A DNA stretch of 64,000 nt, from contig NZ_QFYR01000004.1 of the NCBI RefSeq assembly GCF_003254705.1, forward strand, positions 124,001 through 188,000, written 5' to 3'. The first letter of the stretch is position 1. Every line of letters starts with the position of its first letter. The translations under genes were made by a program, and so were the position numbers. The notes beneath the pieces were generated by a model, which was given only the letters and a program-made list of their open reading frames with translations, did no database searches and was not told the origin of the DNA. Positions 35,667 through 45,207 of the stretch are shown here, piece after piece. The stretch is from Phenylobacterium deserti (lineage in GTDB: Bacteria > Pseudomonadota > Alphaproteobacteria > Caulobacterales > Caulobacteraceae).

Positions 35667-35757
35667 AAAAAACGCCCGGCGGGCGGCGAGCCCGTCGGAC
35701 GTCGGTGTCCTGCCGTCGCGTGACGCGCGGCCGTGCGGCAGGACATCGTCGTCCCGC
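35667..35757 (-). promoter_or_regulatory. ANTAR (NasT) antitermination leader with competing terminator
   Basis: Reading leftward: hairpin 1 at 35738-35757 (stem GCGGGAC/GTCCTGC, six-base loop GACGAT); hairpin 2 at 35697-35710 (stem GGAC/GTCC, six-base loop ACCGAC); then a terminator stem at 35676-35698 (CCGACGGGC/GCCCGCCGG, one mismatch) followed by six T at 35672-35667. The terminator stem uses two bases of hairpin 2, so the two cannot form together. ANTAR proteins bind paired hairpins with six-base loops that have A at position 1 and G at position 4; loop 2 fits, loop 1 has G at position 1. An alternative nine-base stem GTCCTGCCG/CGGCAGGAC also exists. Confidence 0.72.
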
Positions 35758-35835
35758 AGCGCCCTCACCTCGCCGAAGCGGGCCTGTCGTTGCAAGCACA
35801 GGGCGTGGCTGCGAACGGCGGGCGGAATAATGCTC

Positions 35836-35879
35836 AGCTTGCGCACGCGCAAGCTTGATGGGCGCCTATCGAATAGGCG
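35836..35879. other. Two perfect stem-loops at the nasS 3' end
   Basis: AGCTTGCGC and GCGCAAGCT (35836-35855, two-base loop) and CGCCTAT/ATAGGCG (35863-35879, overlapping the nasS stop). Neither has a long T run. They may act as a processing or partial termination site between the regulators and the porin leader. Confidence 0.45.
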
Positions 35880-36840
35880 TTGTCGTCGCAGCCTCAAAGA
35901 GATCGGGACGGTAGACCCGGGCCGCCGCGGCCTTGATGTCCAGGCCGGCGCCTGCTTGCCCCCAAAGCACCATCTGTTCCAGCAGCCAGGCGGCGTCCTG
36001 GAGCTTGGGGACATTTGCGCCGTCGGCGTGGAAACGGATGTGCCGAAGCCCCTCTTCGATGACGGCGGCCTCGACACCCACGTACTGCGGCTCCGCCAGG
36101 AGGTGCGCCAGCTCTGCGCGATGCGCGGGGCTATCCGCCCAGGCGGCGGCGCGCAGCAGGGCGCGAACGAGCGCCTGCAGCCGAGCCGGATCTTCACCGG
36201 CCCAGCCATCGGTCACGCCCAGCACCTTGTCGGGGGCGTGACCCCACAGCTCGCCGGCTCGCACGGCGAGGCGGCCGACGCCGCGCGTGGCGGCGGCTGT
36301 GCTCCATGGCTCGCCGGCGCAGAAGCCTTCGATCACGCCGCCGGCCAGCAGTTCGGCCATTCGGGGCGGCGGCGCTACCGTGAGGCGCACATCCAGGTCC
36401 GGGTCGATTCCGGCCTGCGCCATCCAGGCCCGCAGCAGGTAGTTGTGGATCGAGTAGGGGAACACCACCGCGAAGGTGAGCGGACTGGCGTCCTGCTCCT
36501 TGCGACGGCGCACAAGCCGCGCAAGGCCCGCCGCGTCAGGCTCTTCGGCCGGCAGCAGGCGCGAGGCCAGAGTCACCGCCGCGCCATTGTGGCTGAGCGC
36601 CATAGGCGCGATCAAAGGAGCCGGCTCGCTGCCGAGCCCAAGGTTTGCGGCAAGCGCCATCGGAGCCAGCATGTGGGCGCCGTCCAAAGCACCCACCGCA
36701 ACCTTGTCGCGCACGGTCGCCCAGGAGACCTCCCGGGACAGTTCCACCGTCAGGCCCTCGTCGGCAAAGAACCCCAGGGCCTGAGCTACGATGAGCGGGG
36801 CGGCATCCGTCAGCGGCACGAACCCGAGCTTCAGTCTCAC
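35866..36840 (-). CDS. nasS: NasS-type nitrate sensor (NrtA/CmpA-like binding protein)
   Basis: Cytoplasmic nitrate-binding protein that holds NasT inactive until nitrate or nitrite is present. 324 aa, periplasmic-binding-protein fold of the NrtA/CmpA kind (LGFVPLTDAAPLIVAQALGFF at the start), but with no signal peptide, which separates the sensor from a transport component. Its start overlaps the nasT stop by four bases, so both proteins are made in step. No permease or ATPase of an NrtABC transporter is nearby, supporting a regulatory role. Confidence 0.9.
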   Translation of the reverse strand: MRLKLGFVPLTDAAPLIVAQALGFFADEGLTVELSREVSWATVRDKVAVGALDGAHMLAPMALAANLGLGSEPAPLIAPMALSHNGAAVTLASRLLPAEEPDAAGLARLVRRRKEQDASPLTFAVVFPYSIHNYLLRAWMAQAGIDPDLDVRLTVAPPPRMAELLAGGVIEGFCAGEPWSTAAATRGVGRLAVRAGELWGHAPDKVLGVTDGWAGEDPARLQALVRALLRAAAWADSPAHRAELAHLLAEPQYVGVEAAVIEEGLRHIRFHADGANVPKLQDAAWLLEQMVLWGQAGAGLDIKAAAARVYRPDLFEAATTTPIR

Positions 36841-37415
36841 GCCTTGCCTCCCTTCAGCACGCCGGCGAAGGCCAGGAGGTCGGAAGCGACGGCCGCCAGC
36901 GGCCGGCCCGTATCCATGGAAAGCTTGCGGAGCAGCTTGTAGGCCTCTTCTTCTTCAAGGCCGCGCTCCTTCATCAGCAGGGCCTTGGCTCGCTCGACGG
37001 TCTTGCGGGACGCGAGGTCGGCCTTGGCCTTCTCGAGGTCCTGTCGCAGCTGGTTCATGAGCGCGAAGCGGCTCATGGCCACTTCCAGCACTGTGCGCAC
37101 CCGCCCTGCCGCGAGGCCGTCCACCACATAGGCCGCGACGCCGGCGCGAACGGCTTCCTCCGCCAGGCCCGGCTCCGAGCGATCCACGAACATCACCACG
37201 GGGCGGGGGTTGGCGAGGCTCGCCTCGCGCAGGCTGTCGAGAGTATCGCGGTCCGGGCTGTCGGCGGCGACCACCACGACGTCCGGCTCGAAGAGCGCCG
37301 CTTCATGCTCGTCGAAGATCGCGGCGTGCCGGACCTCCAAAGGATCGACGCCGGACAGACCTTCCGCCACCAGGGCGGCGCGGGCCGGATCGGGATCGAC
37401 GACAAGGACGCGCAT
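36837..37415 (-). CDS. nasT: NasT-type ANTAR RNA-binding antiterminator
   Basis: Positive regulator that binds leader RNA and prevents termination. 192 aa: a pseudo-receiver (1-115; VVVAADSPDRD in place of the usual phospho-Asp loop), a coiled linker (about 118-135) and a C-terminal ANTAR domain (about 135-185: TVERAKALLMKERGLEEEEAYKLLRKLSMD). It is the first gene of the leftward pair nasT-nasS, with the RNA target visible 220 bases after nasS. The 105 bases upstream hold only a GC-rich stem and the likely promoter. Confidence 0.93.
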   Translation of the reverse strand: MRVLVVDPDPARAALVAEGLSGVDPLEVRHAAIFDEHEAALFEPDVVVVAADSPDRDTLDSLREASLANPRPVVMFVDRSEPGLAEEAVRAGVAAYVVDGLAAGRVRTVLEVAMSRFALMNQLRQDLEKAKADLASRKTVERAKALLMKERGLEEEEAYKLLRKLSMDTGRPLAAVASDLLAFAGVLKGGKA

Positions 37416-37520
37416 GCCTGGCGACTAAGCCGGCGCCGCACCCGAACGGCAGAGGGCCGATGCGCCTTCGCCATGCCTCATGGGAAACACGCCTGTTTCT
37501 GAGGCGCCGGCGCCGCTTCT

Positions 37521-38054
37521 TCAGGCGCCCCGGAGAAGGACCTCGCGCTCTTCAGGCGTGTTGGCGCCCCGCAGACGGAGGCGGTCGGCGTCGTCGCACG
37601 GCAAGCGCCGGACGCCCGCCCGCTCGGCCAGCCGAGCCATAGGCCAATCGGCGGCGGCATCCCGCGGCAAGGCCGTCAGATCCAGCACGAGGGGGAAATG
37701 CAGCCCCTCATAGGCGGCGCCCGGCGCCTCGACGGCGAGCAGCGGGGTCAGATCGCGGGGCTGGATGGTGGGAGCATCCACCGCCAGCACGAGGATGCGT
37801 CGGCAGGCCTGAGCCGCCAACGCTTGGCAGCCGGCGAGCACGCCTCCAACCGGACCGCCGAAGGCCGGTTCGTCCGCGACAAACGGGAGGCCGTAGTCGA
37901 CAGCGCCGACAGTCATCACGCTATCGGCGCCCGCGGCCCTGGCCAGTTCCGCCACGCGATCGACGGCGCGGAGGCCGTCCCAGATCAGAGCGGCCTTGTC
38001 CGCACCCATGCGGCTGGAAGCGCCGCCCGTCAGGATCATCGCGCCAAGGCGCAT
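37521..38054 (-). CDS. mobA: Molybdenum cofactor guanylyltransferase
   Basis: Adds GMP to Mo-molybdopterin, making the bis-MGD cofactor used by nitrate reductase. 177 aa, a little shorter than many MobA proteins. The nucleotide-binding start [16 protein letters not shown] (8-23), VMTVGA and VLAVDAP (metal-binding Asp) are present. It lies three bases after the glyoxalase gene and 105 bases before nasT, so it is probably transcribed with glyoxalase but serves the neighbouring nitrate locus. Confidence 0.9.
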   Translation of the reverse strand: MRLGAMILTGGASSRMGADKAALIWDGLRAVDRVAELARAAGADSVMTVGAVDYGLPFVADEPAFGGPVGGVLAGCQALAAQACRRILVLAVDAPTIQPRDLTPLLAVEAPGAAYEGLHFPLVLDLTALPRDAAADWPMARLAERAGVRRLPCDDADRLRLRGANTPEEREVLLRGA

Positions 38055-38057
38055 GGC

Positions 38058-38591
38058 CTAGAGCCCCAGGGCCGTCAGCTTGTCGGGCTGAACGATCTCG
38101 ATCCAGTAGCCGTCGGGGTCCTTGATGAAGGCCACGTCCTTCATCTTGCCCTGGTCGGGCCGCTTCACGAAGGTGACGCCCTTCTCGTCGAACCAGGCGA
38201 CGGCGGCGTCCAGGTCCGGCACGGCGAAGCAGATGTGGCCGAAGCCTTGCGGCTGGGCGTTGCCGTCGTGATAGCGGAAGTCCGGATCGCTCTCCGTCCC
38301 CCAGTTGTGGGTCAGCTCCAGGATCGAGCGCTGCGAGAAGGTCCAGGCGGTGCGCTCGCCGACGTCCTCAGGCGCGGTCTCGCCCTCGAGCTTGGCCAGG
38401 AAGTAGAGGGAGAAGCGCATCTCCGGGAAGTCCAGCTTGCGCAGGAGGCGCATGCCCATGACGCCGGTGTAGAAGTCGAGGGCCACCTGCGGGTCTTTCA
38501 CACGCAGCATGGAGTGGTTGAGCACAAAGCCGCGTGTCGCCTTGGGCGTCTCCTGGTGGACGCCGGGCTGGATCTCGGTGGTGAACGGCAT
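38058..38591 (-). CDS. gloA: Lactoylglutathione lyase (glyoxalase I)
   Basis: Isomerises the methylglyoxal-glutathione adduct to S-lactoylglutathione. 177 aa, the longer eukaryote-like form found in many alphaproteobacteria. Metal ligands are visible as His26, Glu92, His119 and Glu165; FLAKLEG and THNWGTE are characteristic. Start 38591 has GGGAG about six bases upstream; an in-frame upstream codon at 38657 lacks support. Followed directly by mobA. Confidence 0.95.
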   Translation of the reverse strand: MPFTTEIQPGVHQETPKATRGFVLNHSMLRVKDPQVALDFYTGVMGMRLLRKLDFPEMRFSLYFLAKLEGETAPEDVGERTAWTFSQRSILELTHNWGTESDPDFRYHDGNAQPQGFGHICFAVPDLDAAVAWFDEKGVTFVKRPDQGKMKDVAFIKDPDGYWIEIVQPDKLTALGL

Positions 38592-38660
38592 GCGCAGTCT
38601 CCCTGGGTAAGCGGTGAGGTTCTGCCTCACCCGCCCTGCCCGCGCCAAGCCCTCCAAGGA

Positions 38661-40469
38661 TCAGTTCAGCTGGGCTTCGGGCTCGTCTTCCGGCTCGGAG
38701 AGTTCGGGCTGAGGCGCGCCGACGGGAATGGCCTGCACGGGCGCGGGCGGCGGCGGCCCGGCCGGGATCGCCATGACCGGCAGCCGCTTGACCGCGCTGG
38801 CCATGGTGGCGCGCCAGGCCTCGGCCGGCAGCCCCCCGCCCGTGACCCGCGGCATGGACGCGTTGTCGTCCCGTCCCATCCAGACCACCGTGGCGAGACC
38901 CCCGGTGTAGCCGGCGAACCAGGCGTCCTTGTAGTCCGAGGTGGTGCCCGTTTTGCCGGCGACGTCGTAGCCCGGCAGCGCGGCGCGCACGCCCGTGCCT
39001 CGGCTCACCACTGCCCGGAGCATCCGATTCAGGTCTCCGAGGGCGGGATTGCGGACCACCTGGCTCCAGGTGGGCGGCTTGCGCTGGTAGATGACCTTGC
39101 CGCCCGCGGTCCGGATCCGCTCGACCCCATAGGCCTGCACCCGGTTGCCCCCGTTGGAAAACACCGCATAGGCCTGGGCCATCTCGAGCGGGCTCACCTG
39201 AGTGGTGCCCAGCGCCATGGCAGGGTCCGTGTTGACGGCGGACACGATGCCGACCCGGCGGGCCGTCGCGGCGACGTTGGGCCGTCCCACTTCATCAGCC
39301 AGCTTGGCGGCGACGGTGTTCACGGACTGGGCAAGCGCCTGCTCGAGGGTCACCGCCCCCAGGAACCCGCCTTCGTAGTTGCGGGGCGACCAGGTCCCGA
39401 TGGTCACCGGCTCGTCCACAACCGGCATATCCGGCGTGCGGCCGGCCTCCAGCGCCGTCAGGTAGACAAAGGGCTTCCAGGCCGAGCCCGCCTGCCGCTT
39501 GGCGGCGACGGCGCGGTTGAAGCCGCTGGCCGCATAATCGAGGCCGCCGACCAGCACGCGCACGCGGCCCGCGCCGTCCACGCTGACCACCGCGCCTTGA
39601 GCGCCTGGCGCCTTTGCGGCCGCCGCGCGCACGGCTTCAGAGGCCGCTCGCTCGGTGGTGATGTCGAGCGTGGTGTCGACGATGAGATCCTGGATCTGCT
39701 TGCCGGCCAGTCTGCGGGTCTCGGCGTCGAGCCAGTCGATGAAGTACTGCGCCGGGGCGGTGGGCGAGGTCTTCCAGACTCGCGGCGTCTGGGCGAGCGC
39801 CTTGCTCCGGTCGGCGGAGGTGATCGCGCCAGTCTCGACCATGGCGTCGAGCACGAGGCGGGCGCGCTGGGCGTTGGCCTCCGGCTCCGTCACGGGATTG
39901 TAGCCGGTGGGCGACTTCATGATCGCGGCGAGCATGGCCGCTTCGCGCACCGTCAGCTTGGCGGGCGCCTTGTTGAAGTACCGCCGCGAGGCCGCTTCCA
40001 GGCCGTAGGCTCCGGACCCGAAGTAGACCCGGCTGAGGTACATCCCGAGGATCTGCTTCTTGGTGTAGGCGCGCTCGAGCTGGACCGCGTAAAGCAGCTC
40101 TTTGGCTTTGCGCTCGGCCGTGCGGTCGGAGCTCAGGAAGAGGTTGCGCGCCAGCTGCTGGGTGATGGTCGAGGCGCCCTGCGCCAGCCGTCCTTCGCGG
40201 ATGTCGGTGACGATCGCGCGCGCAATGCCGGTCGGATCGAAGCCGGTGTGGTCGTAGAAGCGCCGATCCTCGATGGCCACGAAGGCGGCCGGCACGTGCG
40301 GCGGCAACTTGGCCAGGTCCACCGGAGGCGCATAGCGTCCACCGCGTACGCCCAGCACTGCGCCAGAGCGATCCACATAGGTGATCTGCGGCGGACGCAC
40401 GATCGGCGGCAGGCGAGGCAGTTCGGCGGGAGCCGCCAGGAGGGCTGCGGCGGCGATGGAAGCGAACAC
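38661..40469 (-). CDS. Class A penicillin-binding protein (PBP1A-like)
   Basis: Bifunctional peptidoglycan synthase, 602 aa. N-terminal GT51 glycosyltransferase (about 40-215) with catalytic Glu67 in EDRRFYDH and GASTITQQLARN; C-terminal transpeptidase (about 285-560) with Ser329-x-x-Lys332, Ser382-Val-Asn384 and Lys505-Thr-Gly507. A Pro-rich acidic tail ends the protein. The N-terminal hydrophobic stretch (1-14) is short and signal-like, where class A enzymes normally have a longer membrane anchor with a cytoplasmic head, so the anchor is minimal or the true start lies elsewhere. Likely a secondary class A enzyme. Confidence 0.92.
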   Translation of the reverse strand: MFASIAAAALLAAPAELPRLPPIVRPPQITYVDRSGAVLGVRGGRYAPPVDLAKLPPHVPAAFVAIEDRRFYDHTGFDPTGIARAIVTDIREGRLAQGASTITQQLARNLFLSSDRTAERKAKELLYAVQLERAYTKKQILGMYLSRVYFGSGAYGLEAASRRYFNKAPAKLTVREAAMLAAIMKSPTGYNPVTEPEANAQRARLVLDAMVETGAITSADRSKALAQTPRVWKTSPTAPAQYFIDWLDAETRRLAGKQIQDLIVDTTLDITTERAASEAVRAAAAKAPGAQGAVVSVDGAGRVRVLVGGLDYAASGFNRAVAAKRQAGSAWKPFVYLTALEAGRTPDMPVVDEPVTIGTWSPRNYEGGFLGAVTLEQALAQSVNTVAAKLADEVGRPNVAATARRVGIVSAVNTDPAMALGTTQVSPLEMAQAYAVFSNGGNRVQAYGVERIRTAGGKVIYQRKPPTWSQVVRNPALGDLNRMLRAVVSRGTGVRAALPGYDVAGKTGTTSDYKDAWFAGYTGGLATVVWMGRDDNASMPRVTGGGLPAEAWRATMASAVKRLPVMAIPAGPPPPAPVQAIPVGAPQPELSEPEDEPEAQLN

Positions 40470-40571
40470 GTCCGAAACTCCAGAAAGGACGGGTCCTTCT
40501 GTCCCGCGACAGGACTACTGCAAAGATAAATCTCGGTAATCTGCCGGCGCATGCGGTCGCAGCCGCGAGCG

Positions 40572-41201
40572 CTAGCGGGTGCCGTACATCCGGTCTCCGG
40601 CATCCCCCAGGCCAGGAATGATGTAGCCGTGCTCGTTGAGGCGCTCGTCCACGGCTGCCGTCCAGATGGGCGTGTCAGGATGGGCGGCTTGCATCGCCTC
40701 CACCCCTTCCGGCGCCGCCAGGAGGCACACCAGGCGGATGTCCTTGGCGCCGGCGGCCTTCAGCCGGGTCACCGCCGCCACCGCGGTGTGGCCGGTCGCC
40801 AGCATCGGATCGATGACGATGACCGTGCGGTCTGACAAGTCGCCCGGCGCCTTGAAGTAGTACTCGACGGCGTCCAGCGTCTCCGGATCCCGATAAAGGC
40901 CGACGTGCGCGACCCGCGCGGCCGGCGCCAGCTCCAGCATCCCGTCCAGCATGCCCATGCCCGAGCGCAGGATGGGCGCGAACACCAGCTTCTTGCCGGC
41001 GATACGCTCGGCCTTCATCGGCTGGATCGGCGTTTCGATCTCGATCGCTTCCAGCGGCAGGTCGCGCGTGACCTCGTAGCAGAGCAGGCTGCTGATCTCG
41101 CGCAGAAGCTGTCGGAAGAGATGGGTGGAGGTCTCCCGGTCCCGCATCAAGGTGAGCTTGTGGCGCACGAGCGGGTGGTCGACGACGGTGACGCCGGTCA
41201 T
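40572..41201 (-). CDS. upp: Uracil phosphoribosyltransferase
   Basis: Salvages uracil to UMP using PRPP. 209 aa, standard length. The PRPP-binding loop [14 protein letters not shown] is near 130-143, and the uracil-binding C-terminus [12 protein letters not shown] is complete. Divergent from the phosphoesterase gene by 77 bases. The 102 bases downstream, before the penicillin-binding protein gene, contain a small stem (CTGTC/GACAG) and no gene. Confidence 0.97.
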   Translation of the reverse strand: MTGVTVVDHPLVRHKLTLMRDRETSTHLFRQLLREISSLLCYEVTRDLPLEAIEIETPIQPMKAERIAGKKLVFAPILRSGMGMLDGMLELAPAARVAHVGLYRDPETLDAVEYYFKAPGDLSDRTVIVIDPMLATGHTAVAAVTRLKAAGAKDIRLVCLLAAPEGVEAMQAAHPDTPIWTAAVDERLNEHGYIIPGLGDAGDRMYGTR

Positions 41202-41278
41202 GATCTTCAGGCCTCAAGTGAGCCCGCCAGTTTAGGGGCCGCGGGCGAACCGTCCACTCTTCGAGCCGTTGCGCAGCC

Positions 41279-41794
41279 GTGGCCACCTTCTTCACCAGCG
41301 ACACCCACTTCGGCGACCACCGCACGCTGAACCTCTATCCGCGGCCGTTCGAGACGGTGGCGCAGATGGACGCGGAACTGATCGCCCGCTGGAACACGGC
41401 TGTGGGTCCCCAAGACGAGGTCTGGCACCTGGGCGACTTCGCGCGCACGACAAAGATCGCCGTCGCCGTCCTGCCGCAGTTGAACGGCCGCAAACACCTG
41501 GTGGTGGGCAACAACGATCCCGACCCCGACGCTGTAGGGGGCTGGGAGAGCGTCGCGCCCTATGCGGAGATCGAGCGGGACGGCCGGTCGCTCGTGCTGT
41601 GCCACTACCCGTTCCGGAGCTGGAACCGCCAGCACAAGGGCGCCCTGAACCTCCATGGCCACAGCCACGGGCGCATGAAGCCCCTGCCCCGGCAGTTCGA
41701 CGTGGGCGTCGATGTGCGGGATTATCGCCCCGTGACCCTTGCCGAGCTGCTCGCCGGCCAGGCTGCGCACAAACATCAGGCGCCAACTGCCTAA
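41279..41794 (+). CDS. Calcineurin-like metallophosphoesterase
   Basis: Small dimetal phosphoesterase, 171 aa, of unknown substrate. Motifs in order: SDTHFGDH (Asp8, His10), HLGDFA, VGNND, CHYPF and GHSHGR, the full set expected of the superfamily. Starts with GTG. Monocistronic and divergent from upp. Proteins of this size class are often annotated as hydrolases of phage or plasmid-like origin, but base use here resembles its neighbours. Confidence 0.88.
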   Translation: MATFFTSDTHFGDHRTLNLYPRPFETVAQMDAELIARWNTAVGPQDEVWHLGDFARTTKIAVAVLPQLNGRKHLVVGNNDPDPDAVGGWESVAPYAEIERDGRSLVLCHYPFRSWNRQHKGALNLHGHSHGRMKPLPRQFDVGVDVRDYRPVTLAELLAGQAAHKHQAPTA

Positions 41795-42172
41795 TTCCGC
41801 GGCTTTGCAGCCGGCCAGATGCCCCATGCAAAGTGTCGCAGGCGGGCTCAGCGCGTGCTCGGCCGGGCCTTCAACTTAGGTTTGCACGCTCATCATTGGG
41901 GGAACAAACGCGTCGCGCTCCGAAGGCGACAAGCTTCACTGGAGGCAAATCCTGCCCGGGTTTGGCCGGTTCTCTGCGACCGGCTGCCGCATGTGGCGGA
42001 AATACGACATGACATAACCGTAATATTTCGCCGGCGACAACGAGATTGACCCTGCCCCCGTTCGGTCCGTAGCTCCGCCGTAACCGGACTCTTCGGGAGT
42101 CTCGGGAGGACGTTAATCGAGCCGCGCGTCGTCACAGGTGACGAAGGCGGCCGGGGGAACTGAACTTTGAAG
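41795..42172 (+). other. Long control region and leader of the TonB receptor
   Basis: 378 bases without a gene. It is less GC-rich around 41995-42030 (ACATGACATAACCGTAATAT), a plausible promoter area, and contains TTGACCC at 42047-42053. Near 42088-42102 a small hairpin GACTC-TTCGG-GAGTC precedes GGGAGGACG. No recognised riboswitch was found. Confidence 0.4.
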
Positions 42173-45127
42173 ATGCAAACCAAGCGGGAGCGCCTGCTCG
42201 CTTCCACCATGATCTGCGGCATGGCCGCAGCTCTCTTTGCAGCGGACACGGCCGCGGCCCAGACGGCGCCTGCTGACGACGCCAGCCAGGTCGAAGAAGT
42301 CGTGGTCACCGGTTCGCTGTTCCGGCGGACCGACACCGAAACGCCTTCTCCGGTCACCGTGATGACCGCCGAGACCCTGGAGCGGGCCGGCATCGTGACC
42401 GCCACGGACGCCATCCGCTCGGTTTCCGCCGACAGCGCCGGCTCCATCGGCACCGGCTTCCAGAGCGGCTTCAGCGCCGGCGGCTCGGCCGTCTCGCTGC
42501 GCGGCCTGGGCGTGTCCTCCACCCTGGTTCTGGTCGACGGCCTGCGCTCGGCCAACTTCCCGATCAGCGACGACGGCCACAACTCCTACGTCGACCTGAA
42601 CTCCATTCCGTTCAGCATCATCGAGCGCGTTGAAGTCCTGAAGGACGGCGCCTCGTCCACCTACGGCGCCGACGCGATCGGCGGCGTGGTCAACCTGATC
42701 ACCAAGCGCCAGTTCCAAGGCCTGGCCGGCAGCCTGCAGGGCGGCCTGTCCGAGCAGAACGACGCCGAGCACGGCCGTGCGGACCTGACCTTCGGCTGGG
42801 GCGACTACGAGCAGACCGGCTGGAACTTCTACGTCAACGCCGAGTACCAGCGCGACGGCCGCGTCACGAACAACAGCCGCGGCTTCCCGTACAACAACCG
42901 CGACCTGCGCATCATCGGCGGCCTGGACAACAACTCGGCCGACAACACGCTCACCACGGCCACGCCGTCGGCCATCGTGACGCGCGTCTCGCAGACCGAC
43001 CTGAACAACCCCCTGGCCGGCGGCATCAACACCGCCACGACCCCGGCGGTGTTCAACCTGCTGAACCCGAACTGCCGCTATGGCAGCTACACCGTCACCA
43101 CGGGCGGTTCGCGCGGCACCGGCTGCCAGTACAATCTGGAAGACCTCTACAACCAGATCCAACCCCTGCAGGAGCGCTACTCCTTCAGCGGTCGCCTGAG
43201 CATCAAGTTCAACGACTACGTCGAAGGCTACATCACCGGGATGTTCAGCCACGACCTGGTGAGCATCAAGAACGCGCCGCGCGCCCTGCGTGCGACCCAG
43301 CCGTTCGGCGGCTCGCCCTCGCAAGCCTCGAACAACCCGGGCATCGTGCTGCCGGTCTACATCTGCTCGACGGGCGTGAACTGCGCCACGGCCAGCGACC
43401 GTCGCCTGAACCCGAACAACCCGTACGCCGCCGCCTACGCCAATGACCCGGCCAACGGCGCGGCCCGGATCTACTACCTGTTCGGCGACATCCCGGCCGG
43501 TTCGGACCGCAGCAACGACGTCATCCGCGGCACCGCCGGTCTGTTCGGCAGCGTCGACGGCGACTGGAACTGGCGCATCGAGGCGGTCGCCGCGCGCGAC
43601 AACCTGGAGATCGAGCAGTACGGCTTCCTGAACATCGCGAACCTGCTGAACGCGATCAACACGGGCGCGTACAACTTCGTGAACCCGGAAGCGAACAGCT
43701 CCGCCGTGCGGAACTTCGTCTCTCCGCGCGTTGTGACGCCGTCCTACTCGCAGCTGTTCTCGCTGGACGCCTCGGTCACCAAGACCCTGTGGACCCTGCC
43801 GGGCGGCGACATGCAGCTGGCTCTCGGCGCCCAGATCCGCCGCGAGAAGCTGGTCAACCGCAACCAGAACCAGCGCCTGGACACCTACACCCTGACGACG
43901 TCCTCGGCGTTCGGTCAGCACACGGTGTCGGCCGGCTACTTCGAACTGCTGGCTCCGGTTCTGGAACAGCTCGAAGTCAACCTGTCGGGCCGCTACGACC
44001 ACTACTCGGAAGGCTTCAGCCACTTCTCTCCGAAGGTCGGCGTGAAGTGGACCCCGTTCCGCGAGCTGGCGTTCCGCGCCACCGCTTCGGAAGGCTTCCG
44101 CGCCCCGACCTTCGCGGAATCGGGCCCGCTCAGCCAGTACGCCGGCTTCTCCACCTACACGCCCCCGGCGTCGTTCGTGGCGGCGCACGGCGGCAGCAGC
44201 AACGGCTACGGCCTCGCCTACTCGCTGGGCGGCGGCTACGTCGGCAACCCGGAACTCGAGCCGGAAATCTCCAAGAGCTATACGGCGGGCATGATCGCCC
44301 AGCCGTTCAACTGGCTGAGCTTCACGGTCGACTACTTCAACGTGAAGAAGGATGGCCTGATCGTCGCCGGTCCGAAGATCGCCGACGCCCGCGCCGCCTA
44401 CTTCCAAGGCGCCAACGTCACCGACGCCTGCGCCCGCGTCGCGGCCGTGGGTCCGGGCTACTCCTGTAACCTGATCGACGCGATCGACCCGCTGTATCCG
44501 GACGCGCTGCCGCGCGTGCTGATCATCAACGCGCCGTTCGTGAACGCCAGCTCCTACGAGACCGAAGGCTTCGACTTCTCGGCCACCGTCACCGCTCCGG
44601 TGCCGTGGATCGACGGGACCTTCACCAGCCGCCTGGAGTTCACCAAGACCCTCAAGGCGAACCTGATCACCGACGACGGTCAGGTCCAGAAGTACGCCGG
44701 CACCCTCGGCCCGTACCAGCTGTCCTCGGGCAACGGTACGCCGGACCTGCGCGGCAACTGGCAGAACACGCTGGAGTGGGACCGTTACCAGATCTCCACG
44801 ACCACCTACTTCGTGGACAAGATCAAGTCGGTCGCGGCCGACCAGCGTAACGGCACCGACTGCGCTCAGAACAACATCTACGCTCCGGGCAACCCGACGA
44901 TCGGCGAACGCTTCTGCTACATCGACGCCTTCGTCACGACCGACCTGACCGCGTCGGCTCAGCTGGCTGAAGGCCTCGAGGTCTATGCCAACGTCGGCAA
45001 CATGTTCAACGCGCCGGCTCCGGTGGCTCCGGCCGCCTACTCCAGCGCGCCGAACTTCCTGACCACCTTCCACTACGCCGGCCTGATCGGCCGGACGTTC
45101 CGGCTCGGCGCCCGCTTCAACTTCTAA
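42173..45127 (+). CDS. TonB-dependent receptor
   Basis: Outer-membrane active transporter, 984 aa. Signal peptide (1-29), TonB-box region VEEVVVTGS (about 41-49), plug with [17 protein letters not shown] and [21 protein letters not shown], then a long barrel ending in GARFNF, the usual terminal Phe. Start 42173 is the first ATG; an in-frame TTG two codons earlier is possible. Surface loops contain several Cys pairs. Unlike the receptor at the left edge, the plug does not have the carbohydrate-class DIGKFPD motif; relatives of this plug type often import peptides, siderophores or small organics. No biosynthetic neighbour reveals the ligand. Codon use is strongly biased and the terminator is strong, suggesting high expression. 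Confidence 0.94.
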   Translation: MQTKRERLLASTMICGMAAALFAADTAAAQTAPADDASQVEEVVVTGSLFRRTDTETPSPVTVMTAETLERAGIVTATDAIRSVSADSAGSIGTGFQSGFSAGGSAVSLRGLGVSSTLVLVDGLRSANFPISDDGHNSYVDLNSIPFSIIERVEVLKDGASSTYGADAIGGVVNLITKRQFQGLAGSLQGGLSEQNDAEHGRADLTFGWGDYEQTGWNFYVNAEYQRDGRVTNNSRGFPYNNRDLRIIGGLDNNSADNTLTTATPSAIVTRVSQTDLNNPLAGGINTATTPAVFNLLNPNCRYGSYTVTTGGSRGTGCQYNLEDLYNQIQPLQERYSFSGRLSIKFNDYVEGYITGMFSHDLVSIKNAPRALRATQPFGGSPSQASNNPGIVLPVYICSTGVNCATASDRRLNPNNPYAAAYANDPANGAARIYYLFGDIPAGSDRSNDVIRGTAGLFGSVDGDWNWRIEAVAARDNLEIEQYGFLNIANLLNAINTGAYNFVNPEANSSAVRNFVSPRVVTPSYSQLFSLDASVTKTLWTLPGGDMQLALGAQIRREKLVNRNQNQRLDTYTLTTSSAFGQHTVSAGYFELLAPVLEQLEVNLSGRYDHYSEGFSHFSPKVGVKWTPFRELAFRATASEGFRAPTFAESGPLSQYAGFSTYTPPASFVAAHGGSSNGYGLAYSLGGGYVGNPELEPEISKSYTAGMIAQPFNWLSFTVDYFNVKKDGLIVAGPKIADARAAYFQGANVTDACARVAAVGPGYSCNLIDAIDPLYPDALPRVLIINAPFVNASSYETEGFDFSATVTAPVPWIDGTFTSRLEFTKTLKANLITDDGQVQKYAGTLGPYQLSSGNGTPDLRGNWQNTLEWDRYQISTTTYFVDKIKSVAADQRNGTDCAQNNIYAPGNPTIGERFCYIDAFVTTDLTASAQLAEGLEVYANVGNMFNAPAPVAPAAYSSAPNFLTTFHYAGLIGRTFRLGARFNF

Positions 45128-45149
45128 GCTGAAGCGCCGCTAAGGATTG

Positions 45150-45184
45150 GGGCCGGTTCCGCAAGGAACCGGCCCTTTTCTTTT
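45150..45184 (+). terminator. Strong intrinsic terminator
   Basis: Perfect 11-base stem GGGCCGGTTCC/GGAACCGGCCC with a GCAA tetraloop, followed by TTTTCTTTT, 23 bases after the TonB receptor stop. It stops that transcript before the convergent tamB gene. Confidence 0.93.
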
Positions 45185-45207
45185 GCCCGTATGCCTAGGC
45201 CGAACTG

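Noticed and set aside
37698..40529. Plus-strand 943-codon frame opposite mobA, gloA and the penicillin-binding protein
   Set aside because: It spans three well-supported minus-strand genes and shows no family motif.
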